Assembly (NCBI GenBank): GCA_002364085.1
Contig: DEXK01000012.1
Span: 245,949 to 300,104 of the forward strand
Origin: Balneolaceae bacterium UBA3186
GTDB lineage: Bacteria; Bacteroidota; Rhodothermia; Balneolales; Balneolaceae
Direction of reading: 5' to 3'
Length of the DNA: 54,156 nt
This document shows, piece after piece, positions 1-6,875 of the stretch (positions are counted from its first letter, which is position 1; every line of letters starts with the position of its first letter). Both the position numbers and the translations under genes were made by a program. The notes below the pieces were generated by a model. That model had not been told where the DNA came from. It did not search any database and saw only the letters and a program-made list of their open reading frames with translations.

Positions 1-339
1 TTTTGTATCAAGACAAAAGTAGGCACCCGTATTCTAAGCTAAGCATGTTTACAGGATTCAACTCGTTGGTTCTATGTACTTTTGTACCGACAAAAGTACC
101 AAAATCTCCCGACAAGAATTATTGGCGCGAACTTCATTACATCGACTAATCATTACAAAAGGTCTTCGTGCGTTTGATGCATATTTAAGAATCAGCCTGA
201 ATGTAATGATTGCTCCTTCGGAGCCGTCGATTTCATTACGTTCTTGCTCCGCCAATAATTCTAAAGGTCGGTGTAGTTGGAAGCTTTTTCTGAAATCGTC
301 AGGATTATTAACAAGTCAATTTTTGTAAGTGAATTATCT
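1..339. other. Non-coding stretch with a perfect hairpin
   Basis: I see no credible gene here; the short open frames on both strands have no recognisable domain and overlap each other. A perfect 10-bp inverted repeat with a 4-base loop lies at 76-99 (GTACTTTTGT, ACCG, ACAAAAGTAC). It is not followed by a T-run on either strand, so it is probably not a terminator. The stretch resembles the repeated intergenic sequences common in Bacteroidota/Balneolota genomes, but only one copy lies in this window, so that is inference. Confidence 0.5.
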
Positions 340-557
340 AACTTATACAGGGACGACTTTATTAATGAGATAAAATAGTTTTAGATGTCATTGAACAACA
401 ACCTTCATCCGGAACTAAAATCACTAAAACAGAACGAAGATTTTTAGTTTCACGCTTTCCGTATGGAATTATCTACTCTGTGGAAGACCAGCTTATTACT
501 ATATTTGCCGTCATGAATTTAAGGCGTAAACCGAGGTACTGGGAATCTCGAATCTAA
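340..557 (+). pseudogene. ParE/RelE-type toxin gene, decayed
   Basis: Reading from 378 gives about 60 in-frame codons ending at TAA 555-557, with the C-terminal signature of the RelE/ParE toxin family: TERRFLVSRFPYGIIYSVED followed by LITIFAVMNLRRKPRYW. The upstream part of the fold (DDFINEIK) is in a different frame from 352 and runs into TAG at 376-378, so the gene is interrupted by a frameshift and has no clear start codon. No antitoxin gene is visible upstream. The stop is followed within 10 bases by an attC-like site, which is the normal arrangement for the gene of an integron cassette. It is almost certainly non-functional. Confidence 0.75.
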
Positions 558-565
558 ATCCGTGG

Positions 566-694
566 GTATAACAAGGCGTTTTAAGTCGGACTAGGGAAGT
601 GGCTCCGCTATTTTTAACTTTCAGGTAACTGATTAATTCTGTTACTTTCATAAAAACCGAAAACCCTCGCCGCTTAAACGCGGGGCCGTTATGT
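566..694 (+). repeat. attC-like integron recombination site 1
   Basis: About 125 bases between a coding end and the next cassette have attC architecture. An inverse core GTATAAC lies at 566-572 and a core GTTATGT at 688-694. Between them are two long imperfectly complementary arms: CGTTTTAAGTCGGACTAGGG at 577-596 against CCCTCGCCGCTTAAACG at 664-680. The extra unpaired bases on one arm are typical of attC sites, whose folded bottom strand is recombined by IntI. The cut would fall after G688. No integrase gene lies in the window. An antisense open frame covering 511-849 is a shadow of this structure. Confidence 0.7.
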
Positions 695-733
695 TCTTCA
701 TTTCCTTCCCCTTTCTTTTCGCTATAAAATTTA

Positions 734-775
734 TTTGACAATATTCGCATATATGCTAACTTTAGCATATATGCG
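734..775 (+). promoter_or_regulatory. higBA promoter with perfect palindromic operator
   Basis: A perfect 14-bp inverted repeat (CGCATATATGCTAA, two-base spacer, TTAGCATATATGCG) spans 746-775. It overlaps a Bacteroidota-type promoter: TTTG at 734-737, 19 bases, then TAACTTTA at 757-764, close to the TAnnTTTG consensus; a sigma70-like TTGACA also lies at 735-740. An operator placed over the promoter just upstream of a toxin-antitoxin pair is what is expected for autorepression by the HigA antitoxin alone or with HigB. Binding by HigA is inference. Confidence 0.7.
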
Positions 776-825
776 TTATCAAGTTTTACCGAACAAAAAC
801 CGGGAATTGTCCTGTTGAAGATTTC

Positions 826-1119
826 TTGCAAAGTCTTCCCGACAAACAATCCAAAAAGGTTGCGTGGACACTTCGTGTTGTTCGTGATTTAGAACAGGTT
901 CCAACTCAGTATTTGAAGAAGCTCAAAAGCACCGATGATATTTGGGAAGTTCGGGCAACGCTTGGAAACAACACTTTCCGGTTGTTGGGATTCTTTGACG
1001 GACCAAAATTAATTGTATTAACCAGTGGTTTTGCAAAGAAGACGAATAAAGTCCCAAAACAGGAAATTGAAACTGCCGAAGAACGTAAACGTGATTATTA
1101 CCGGAGGAAAGAACAATGA
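826..1119 (+). CDS. higB: HigB-type toxin (Gp49-like, RelE superfamily)
   Basis: This is a ribosome-dependent mRNA interferase-type toxin of the phage Gp49-like/HigB family, recognised by DDIWEVRATLGNNTFRLLGF, the block LIVLTSGFAKKTNKVPKQEI and the basic C-terminus. The first in-frame start is TTG 826, but the family homology continues upstream in the same frame (781-825 reads KFYRTKTGNCPVEDF), so this start would lose the first strand of the fold. A good ATG at 771 lies in another frame. Deleting one T from the TTTT run at 783-786 would join it as MRYQVYRTKTGNCPVEDF. The gene is therefore frameshifted, mis-sequenced, or translated by an unusual start. It overlaps the antitoxin gene by ATGA. 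Confidence 0.8.
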   Translation: MQSLPDKQSKKVAWTLRVVRDLEQVPTQYLKKLKSTDDIWEVRATLGNNTFRLLGFFDGPKLIVLTSGFAKKTNKVPKQEIETAEERKRDYYRRKEQ

Positions 1120-1397
1120 GTAAAGATGATTTAGAAATTTTTATCGATCAAAAGAAAGCCGAAAGCCCAGAGTTTGCCGAAAACTTTGAGGAAGGATACC
1201 TCAATTTCAAGATCGGAGTAATTCTTCGCCAGGCCCGCGAAAATATGGGAGCAACTCAAGCTGATGTTGCCGAGAAGTTGAACACCACTAAGTCAGTGAT
1301 TTCCAGAATGGAGAATCATGCCGAGGATATTAAACTTTCTACGCTTACCAAATATGCAAAAGCATTAGGTAAAAAGGTAAAGCTCGAAATCCAGTAA
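1116..1397 (+). CDS. higA: HigA-type antitoxin, XRE/HTH_3 family
   Basis: This 93-residue protein has a C-terminal helix-turn-helix of the Xre/Cro type (about residues 33-90: GATQADVAEKLNTTKSVISR, then LSTLTKYAKALGKKVKLEI). The N-terminal third is the toxin-binding part in this family. Its start overlaps the toxin stop by four bases, implying translational coupling and the toxin-first order typical of higBA. It should neutralise the upstream toxin and repress the operon through the palindrome at 746-775. It appears intact even though the toxin reading frame is doubtful. The stop is followed after 7 bases by the left end of an attC-like site, consistent with a toxin-antitoxin gene cassette. 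Confidence 0.9.
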   Translation: MSKDDLEIFIDQKKAESPEFAENFEEGYLNFKIGVILRQARENMGATQADVAEKLNTTKSVISRMENHAEDIKLSTLTKYAKALGKKVKLEIQ

Positions 1398-1404
1398 ATT
1401 CAAA

Positions 1405-1437
1405 ACATAACAAGCGTTTCAATTCGGGCGGAGGTAG
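1405..1437 (+). repeat. attC-like site 2, left half
   Basis: Inverse core ACATAAC at 1405-1411 is followed by the arm GCGTTTCAATTCGGGCGGAG from 1414. It closely resembles the left end of attC-like site 1 (ATAACAAGGCGTTTTAAGTCGG). No matching right half is found in the next 150 bases. The complementary arm occurs instead at 2936-2953, beyond the outer-membrane protein gene. Confidence 0.6.
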
Positions 1438-2894
1438 GTTTAGATAGAATGTTTGTGGAGAATAAAAATATTCGCTTTCTTCAAGAATAACCGAGCACCC
1501 GCAAAAGCCGGTGACAGCTTTTCACACTTCTTTAGTCCGAATCATATGCTTCATTCAAATATAATGTCCCAGATACGCAATTTCGCGAAGAGATTTGAAA
1601 ATACCGCAATGGTGGCATGTCTGTTAGTACCTTTGTGGTTCTGTGTTGTCTCTGTACCGATAGAAGCACAGGAGGTTGAGATCGAAACACCTACCCGGCT
1701 CGCCTTCTTCCTCGACTGTAACTTCTGTGATGAAACATTCATACGGCAGGAGATGCCTTATCTGGACCATGTCCGTGATCGTGAAGTCGCCGATATTCAT
1801 GTCCTCGTTACCCGGGAGGACACGGGATCGGGTGGCGAAGCATGGACCATCGACGTCTTTGGTTTGGGCGCCTTCGAGGGGCAGGATTTGTCGGGCGTCT
1901 ACAACATACCTGCCGACGTCACTGAAGCCGAAGAGCGGAACGGATTTCTCCGAACTCTCGAAGTCTCTCTGGTACCCTACTTGATGCAGACACCCATACG
2001 AGACCGACTGAGTGTGGACATCGCGCCGTCCGAACTTGACGCTGTGGAGCAAACACAGATAACGGAAGACCCATGGAACCATTGGACTTTCGAGATCTAT
2101 GCCGATGGCAGCGCAGATTTCGAGTCTCAACAGCAATCCTTCGATACCCGATATGGCGTATATGCCAGCCATGTGACTGAGAAGTGGAAACTTCAGCTCC
2201 GTCCATTCTTCAACTATAACTACGACCAATTCGAGCGTGATCAGGGAACGATTACGAGCACAGCCCAACGCAACGGATTTACCAGCTATGCCATAAGAAG
2301 CATCTCCCCACACTGGTCGGTAGGAGCCTACGGGGACATTCTTACCTCAACGTTCTCAAACGTAGATTTGCGCTACCGTTTCATGGGTGCAGTAGAATGG
2401 AGTCACTACCCATACCGCGAGGCGAACAGGCGACAGCTTACGGTTGCTTATCGTTTGGGTGCCTCGCAGATAACCTACCGGGATACAACGATCTATAACG
2501 AAATCGAACAAAGGCTTCCGCAGCATCTCCTTAATGCCGGTTACGAAGTTGTACAGCCGTGGGGAGCCATCGAAATAGGCATTAATGCCTCGCAGTACCT
2601 GCACGATCTATCGCGCCACAGCCTTCTATTTGATGCGGAATTTGACATTCGAATCACCAAGGGGCTTTCCGTCGGAATTGGCGGTTTCTTCGAGCTCATC
2701 CACGATCAGATCAATCTTCCAAAAGGGAGTGCTGACCTTGAAGATGTGCTCCTACGCCGCCGACAACTCGAAACCAATTTTGAGGCGGGTATAGGCTTCG
2801 GTTTCCGCTACCGCTTCGGATCGGTGCTGAATAATGTGGTGAACCCGCGTTTTGGTGGTATCGGCAACCGGGACCGGTTCTGACCCATACTTGT
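1438..2894. other. GC-richer insert within attC-like site 2
   Basis: This ~1.45 kb block separates the left (1405-1437) and right (about 2895-2966) halves of one attC-like structure. It carries a single gene and is visibly more GC-rich than the cassette genes on either side. No transposase, terminal inverted repeat or target duplication could be recognised, so the mechanism is unknown and the borders are approximate to some tens of bases. The alternative is that it is a separate cassette whose own attC ends have decayed. Confidence 0.45.
1564..2883 (+). CDS. Predicted outer-membrane beta-barrel protein
   Basis: I do not recognise a named family. From ATG 1564 the product has about 439 residues, beginning with a basic n-region and a hydrophobic segment (MVACLLVPLWFCVVSV) ending near IEAQ, a plausible signal peptide. 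The N-terminal ~140 residues contain a CNFC pair. The rest alternates aromatic and polar residues as in a beta-barrel (WKLQLRPFFNYNYDQF, GIGFGFRYRFGS), ending with a short basic tail. The open frame extends upstream to TTG 1453, but that extension runs through insert and attC-flank sequence, so I prefer 1564; ATG 1546 is also possible. Its base composition is unlike its neighbours, pointing to recent acquisition. Confidence 0.65.
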   Translation: MSQIRNFAKRFENTAMVACLLVPLWFCVVSVPIEAQEVEIETPTRLAFFLDCNFCDETFIRQEMPYLDHVRDREVADIHVLVTREDTGSGGEAWTIDVFGLGAFEGQDLSGVYNIPADVTEAEERNGFLRTLEVSLVPYLMQTPIRDRLSVDIAPSELDAVEQTQITEDPWNHWTFEIYADGSADFESQQQSFDTRYGVYASHVTEKWKLQLRPFFNYNYDQFERDQGTITSTAQRNGFTSYAIRSISPHWSVGAYGDILTSTFSNVDLRYRFMGAVEWSHYPYREANRRQLTVAYRLGASQITYRDTTIYNEIEQRLPQHLLNAGYEVVQPWGAIEIGINASQYLHDLSRHSLLFDAEFDIRITKGLSVGIGGFFELIHDQINLPKGSADLEDVLLRRRQLETNFEAGIGFGFRYRFGSVLNNVVNPRFGGIGNRDRF

Positions 2895-2966
2895 ACCCAA
2901 TACAATTAATCCGTTACTTCGAATAAAAACCGAATCCTGTGCCGATTAAACGCAGGGGCGTTAGTG
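2895..2966 (+). repeat. attC-like site 2, right half
   Basis: The arm CCTGTGCCGATTAAACGC (2936-2953) is complementary to the left-half arm at 1414-1434, and the core GTTAGTG lies at 2960-2966. The segment GTTACTTCGAATAAAAACCG starting at 2913 nearly repeats GTTACTTTCATAAAAACCGA at 641-660 of attC-like site 1, showing that the two sites are homologous and that this is a right half only. The predicted cut after G2960 lies 10 bases before the next gene's start. Confidence 0.65.
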
Positions 2967-2970
2967 CACT

Positions 2971-3510
2971 TTGAAAAGAAATCTCAAACATATCTTGTTA
3001 ACTTTTCTTGTAGTTATTGGTTTTACAGCTATCGCCTTTTTTTTAATTTTTGATAGAATTGAACCAATTGGATGGGATGATAAGATTATTTTAAGTCAAG
3101 AAGTAAAAACACAATATGGTCTAGGTTCTATTTGGTCAGAAGAATTTGATCACATTTTAGAATGCTGTCCAATAAATATAGAGTACCGATTTACTTTTGC
3201 TCATGGAGATTCAATTGGAATACTTATCGAAATAGTATTTGAATATGAAGATTATTTTGATATACCCTTTTTGGATCAAACTTATGGAAGAAAAGGTGAA
3301 GCAAGCATGGTTAGTACGGAAATTTACCAGAAAAGAGGAGCTTGCTTTGTTCAAATGGCTAATAACAAAGATGATCAATTAGAAGTTGGCCCACCTGCTT
3401 TTGAATCTTATTCAGATATTGGTTGTGACCTTTTACCAAACGATTGGCCAGTTAGAAGTTTTATATTGGCAAAAAGTTATGATTCAATTGTTCTTAAGAG
3501 GTTTCAATAA
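2971..3510 (+). CDS. Unknown membrane-anchored cassette protein
   Basis: This 179-residue product is of no family I recognise. It starts at TTG 2971, ten bases after the predicted attC cut, the usual position for a cassette gene. Residues 1-28 form a basic start plus one hydrophobic membrane segment or uncleaved signal (LKHILLTFLVVIGFTAIAFF). The remainder is acidic and probably periplasmic, with three cysteines among residues 65-155 that could form disulfides (ECCP, GACF, GCDL). Codon use is strongly AT-rich, unlike the GC-richer gene before it. Function unknown. Confidence 0.6.
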   Translation: MKRNLKHILLTFLVVIGFTAIAFFLIFDRIEPIGWDDKIILSQEVKTQYGLGSIWSEEFDHILECCPINIEYRFTFAHGDSIGILIEIVFEYEDYFDIPFLDQTYGRKGEASMVSTEIYQKRGACFVQMANNKDDQLEVGPPAFESYSDIGCDLLPNDWPVRSFILAKSYDSIVLKRFQ

Positions 3511-3601
3511 CAGTGCATTAAAACCCGTTTATCTGAGGAACTCTACAGGCAAAAAGAATGAGGAGGTTCAGTTAAGTAAAAGCTAAACCGGTATGCACTT
3601 T
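3505..3601 (+). repeat. Degenerate attC-like site 3 at the array end
   Basis: An imperfect inverted repeat (AGTGCATTAAAACCCGTTTA at 3512-3531 against TAAACCGGTATGCACTTT at 3584-3601) follows the cassette gene directly. The right end GGTATGCACTTT matches the flank of site 2 (GTTAGTGCACTTT) and would become a GTTATGC core with one added T, so the core looks damaged. The conserved TGCACTTT flank at 2965 and 3594 marks cassette borders. The next gene, on the opposite strand, looks chromosomal, so I take this as the end of the cassette array. Confidence 0.5.
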
Positions 3602-3602
3602 T

Positions 3603-5840
3603 CTAATCAGAGGTAAAGGTATAGGTATATTTTACTAAGAAAGCACGGGTGTCATATTTTGGTAAACGAGGATCGCCAAACGCCACCGCATCCCGATCTA
3701 AATATGAATTCTGATTGAATACGAACCAGAGGTCCTGCCCCTCACTGAAGTTATATCTGAATCTCATATTAGCTCCCATTTGTTCGGATACATTACTTAT
3801 CTGAAACAGTAAACTTGCAGATAGATGTTTATTCAAAGCAAAATCTCCTTTCATATTCCCTTGATGTACTACATAATCCGTTTTGGTGCGGCCCGCACGT
3901 TCTGGAAAGCTCAGGTCGGTTCGTGTGTAACCGGCACTAAGATCGAGATGAATATTTGCACGCCATTGTGGTTGAACCGAGAATGAGAAACGCTCCCCAT
4001 CAAAGATCTGCCCAGCTTCTACTGATAGCGAACTTCTGAGTGCATTCCGGTTTGGGCTCCGGTAAGATAGTTCTCCTTCAACAAAACCATAATCACCTTC
4101 CGGTACAAAGATCTCACCAACCAAATTAAATTCTTCTCCCGGTAACAAATGCTCCTGATTATACCGAAGCTGCCCTTCCAGCGAACCAATTGTTTTGAAC
4201 TCCGTGCTCCATTGTCCCGAAATGAAACTGCTTCTTACATCCAACTCACCGATTGAAAGGATGTTATAGCTGGTAACTTCAACCGTATTTTGGCGCACTG
4301 GCGATGAAGCCTTTGGCTGCCAACCATACCCTAGTTTATAAAAATAATCGAAGGTGCCCTCGATTCGCGAAAACCCAATTCCCGGATCGAACTCCGATCC
4401 CGTTCTATTTACAAAGAAGCGGTAAAAAAACCCTAATGAAGCTCTTCGCTGTAGTGTTACTCGAAAAATACTGTTCTCTCCAAAATTGTAGCGAATATCA
4501 TCGGCTACATCCGAATCCATTGTTTGTGCCACCTTCAATTCAAGAAAAACATCGCCCTTTAAGTTAATATCTGTATCCAGCCCTGTTACTAAATTGGTTG
4601 AGCCGTCAGTTCCTATACGACTGGTAAAGATTCCTCCGAAATACGAGTTTTCGTTGATCACTTGTTGCTTAAGGCGTAGGACTCCAAAATTCTCGGAAGT
4701 GAGGGGGTCATGGCTCGCCGTTTGTAGATTCATAAACCCGATGTCTAACTTATTTTGACGCCCGGTAAGTCGCACGCCACCATAGATCGGGATCTGCTCT
4801 CCATCATACAGCCCGATCCGCCTACTATAAAATAGTTTGGTATTCCCGAATGAAAAATCAAATAGTCCGGATCTTTGTTGAAAAAACTGTCGCTTTTCGG
4901 GAAAATCGATGGAAAAACGGGTCAGATTCAGTTGTTGTTCATCGGCTTCTACCTGTGCAAAATCCGTATTAGCGGTCACATCCAATGTAAGATTGCTCGT
5001 CAGGTTATATTTAATATCGAACCCGATATCGGCTACTACTTCGTCTTGAGCTTCAAAAGCCGTTCCTGATGCATTTTCCTGATACGTTCTGCTAAACCCG
5101 CCTAAAGTGTATGGAGTAAAGTACAACGGTTTGCTTGCTTCAACTCCATTAAATGTGATTGTTTGTGCTTGTGATGGCTTTACATTTCCTCGCTCCCAGT
5201 TTGGCGGTATGGCCGGAAAAACATGTCTTTCATTATGGAATGCAATCCAACGATAGAAAATAACACCCATTTCCACTTCATCATCTACCAACTGATATCC
5301 CACACTCGAAAATGGTATCCGAAGCTCGACCGTCCAACCGGTTTCGTCCTCGGAAATAAACACGTCCCAAAATGTATTCCAGCTTCTGTTTATAGCATCT
5401 GCTCCGGCTGCAGAACTCCCATCGTTGGAGATCGCATTATCAACTCTGATTCCTGCCGGTGTAGTGAAAAACCAAAGTCCGTTTTCGTTATCGTTAAATG
5501 GATCAAAAACTACTGCAAATACATCGTCACCGTTATAAGAATCGCGGCGTAGCGTATTTGCTCGAATAGTAGAAGGGTCTTCAGTCAACATTTTCCCTCC
5601 TATGTATATAAACTCACCATCATGCACCATTCGAATTTCAGTTTTCTCCGACATCTTTCCCTGAAATACCGGTTCATACTGCGTCATAGGATATGGAGAT
5701 TCCCGAGCCCAAAAGGCTTCGTTTAGCTTACCGTCCAATTGCACCGGTTCGGTGATCTTGGTAATTCGAGGCGCAGATTGCCCAAAAACTTCCGTAGTCG
5801 ACAAAAAGATAACTATAAAAATTAGGTAAAAGAGTCTCAC
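3603..5840 (-). CDS. DUF5916 outer-membrane protein with CBM9-like N-terminus
   Basis: This 745-residue protein has a signal peptide (about residues 1-20, ending VFGQ), then a CBM9-like beta-sandwich (about 25-200: VQLDGKLNEAFW, GDDVFAVVFDPFND, WTVELRIPFSSVGYQ) and a long DUF5916 region rich in alternating aromatic strands ending in KYTYTFTSD, a likely outer-membrane barrel. Proteins of this architecture are widespread in Bacteroidota and thought to act at the cell surface, some in carbohydrate or peptide handling; the substrate cannot be read here. It stands alone, ends at the integron array edge, and has a 279-base upstream intergenic region in which I see no recognisable element. Confidence 0.85.
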   Translation of the reverse strand: MRLFYLIFIVIFLSTTEVFGQSAPRITKITEPVQLDGKLNEAFWARESPYPMTQYEPVFQGKMSEKTEIRMVHDGEFIYIGGKMLTEDPSTIRANTLRRDSYNGDDVFAVVFDPFNDNENGLWFFTTPAGIRVDNAISNDGSSAAGADAINRSWNTFWDVFISEDETGWTVELRIPFSSVGYQLVDDEVEMGVIFYRWIAFHNERHVFPAIPPNWERGNVKPSQAQTITFNGVEASKPLYFTPYTLGGFSRTYQENASGTAFEAQDEVVADIGFDIKYNLTSNLTLDVTANTDFAQVEADEQQLNLTRFSIDFPEKRQFFQQRSGLFDFSFGNTKLFYSRRIGLYDGEQIPIYGGVRLTGRQNKLDIGFMNLQTASHDPLTSENFGVLRLKQQVINENSYFGGIFTSRIGTDGSTNLVTGLDTDINLKGDVFLELKVAQTMDSDVADDIRYNFGENSIFRVTLQRRASLGFFYRFFVNRTGSEFDPGIGFSRIEGTFDYFYKLGYGWQPKASSPVRQNTVEVTSYNILSIGELDVRSSFISGQWSTEFKTIGSLEGQLRYNQEHLLPGEEFNLVGEIFVPEGDYGFVEGELSYRSPNRNALRSSLSVEAGQIFDGERFSFSVQPQWRANIHLDLSAGYTRTDLSFPERAGRTKTDYVVHQGNMKGDFALNKHLSASLLFQISNVSEQMGANMRFRYNFSEGQDLWFVFNQNSYLDRDAVAFGDPRLPKYDTRAFLVKYTYTFTSD

Positions 5841-6119
5841 AGTCTTCCGTTTTCTTTATAAGACAGGCGCCAAACCCAAAGTGCTTATTATTATTTTAAT
5901 GGCAGTAGCGCATTCCCTAAAAATGACCATTCATCGTTAACCGGCTACCTATGTACTTAAAAAGAAAAGCCCGTTACTGCAACCACTGTGTCGCCTCTTC
6001 ATTGATAGCTTGTAACCAACTAATGTAGTTTAGCTTTTGCTCAAACAAAATAAATCTGTTTCTTTAGATAACATCTTTTACACCCGTCCGTATTCAGCTT
6101 TTTGTCCAAACTTTCATAA

Positions 6120-6821
6120 ATGAAGATTTCCATCTTTCTAATCTTATTTTGTTCTTTATTCGGCACCTATTCCAGTGCTTCTGATTGTGTTGTGCTTCTC
6201 CATGGTATGGCAAGATCTGAACATTCTTTATCCAAAATGGAACAGAAATTAAGTGATCAAGGGTATTTTGTTGTTAATGAATCATACCCGTCTACAAAGC
6301 ACGATATTGAAACATTGGCGGAAGATATTATTCCAACTTCTATTGCTCTCTGTCCTGACTCAACCCAAATTCATTTTGTAACTCATTCTTTGGGTGGTAT
6401 TCTTATCCGCCAATATTTAAGTGACCATTCTTTATCCAATCTTGGCACAGTGGTTATGCTTGCTCCGCCTAACAATGGAAGTGAGATAACAGACGAACTG
6501 AAAAATAATTTTCTGTATAAAGCAGTTAATGGTCCGGCTGGATTACAACTTGGAACTGATTCATCGAGCGTTCCCAACCAACTTGGTCCACCAAATTTTG
6601 AAGTGGGTATTATTGCCGGAACTAAAACCGTAAATCCGATCTTATCACAGATGTTACCAAATCCCAACGATGGCAAAGTTTCCGTTGAAAGCACCAAACT
6701 TGAAGGAATGTCTGATCATATTGAAGTGGCTTATTCACATACATTTATCATGAATAAAGACGACGTTATTGATCAGGTTATCCACTTTCTGGAACATGGA
6801 TCGTTTGAACGCCCCGATTAA
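6120..6821 (+). CDS. Secreted alpha/beta hydrolase, lipase-like
   Basis: The 233-residue product has a signal peptide (1-20, ending SSAS) and a compact alpha/beta-hydrolase fold. VVLLHGMARSEHS carries the oxyanion-hole HGM motif, and the nucleophile elbow is THSLGG with Ser90. Asp184 (in NPNDGKVSVES) and His207 (in YSHTF) are the likely remaining triad members. It resembles the triacylglycerol lipase/PGAP1-like group acting on lipids or esters in the periplasm. It stands alone between convergent and divergent neighbours; the substrate is not deducible. Confidence 0.85.
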   Translation: MKISIFLILFCSLFGTYSSASDCVVLLHGMARSEHSLSKMEQKLSDQGYFVVNESYPSTKHDIETLAEDIIPTSIALCPDSTQIHFVTHSLGGILIRQYLSDHSLSNLGTVVMLAPPNNGSEITDELKNNFLYKAVNGPAGLQLGTDSSSVPNQLGPPNFEVGIIAGTKTVNPILSQMLPNPNDGKVSVESTKLEGMSDHIEVAYSHTFIMNKDDVIDQVIHFLEHGSFERPD

Positions 6822-6830
6822 CTCGCTCTT

Positions 6831-6861
6831 TCAGCTTATTTGAACTTTTCAAAAAAGCTGA
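6831..6861. terminator. Hairpin between convergent genes
   Basis: TCAGCTT (6831-6837) pairs with AAGCTGA (6855-6861) between the stops of two convergent genes, with further internal pairing (TTTGAA/TTTTCAAA). There is no good T-run on either side, so it may be a weak bidirectional terminator. Confidence 0.35.
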
Positions 6862-6875
6862 CCTTAAGAAAGCTT

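Noticed and set aside
58..328. Two overlapping short open frames on opposite strands
   Set aside because: No recognisable domain on either strand, and a perfect hairpin lies within; better described as non-coding.
511..849. Minus-strand open frame of 112 codons
   Set aside because: It lies across attC-like site 1, the higBA promoter and part of the toxin gene, and has no domain; it is a by-product of those elements.
1624..2313. Long minus-strand open frame (229 codons) opposite the outer-membrane protein gene
   Set aside because: No signal, domain or start context; the plus strand encodes a coherent signal peptide and barrel.
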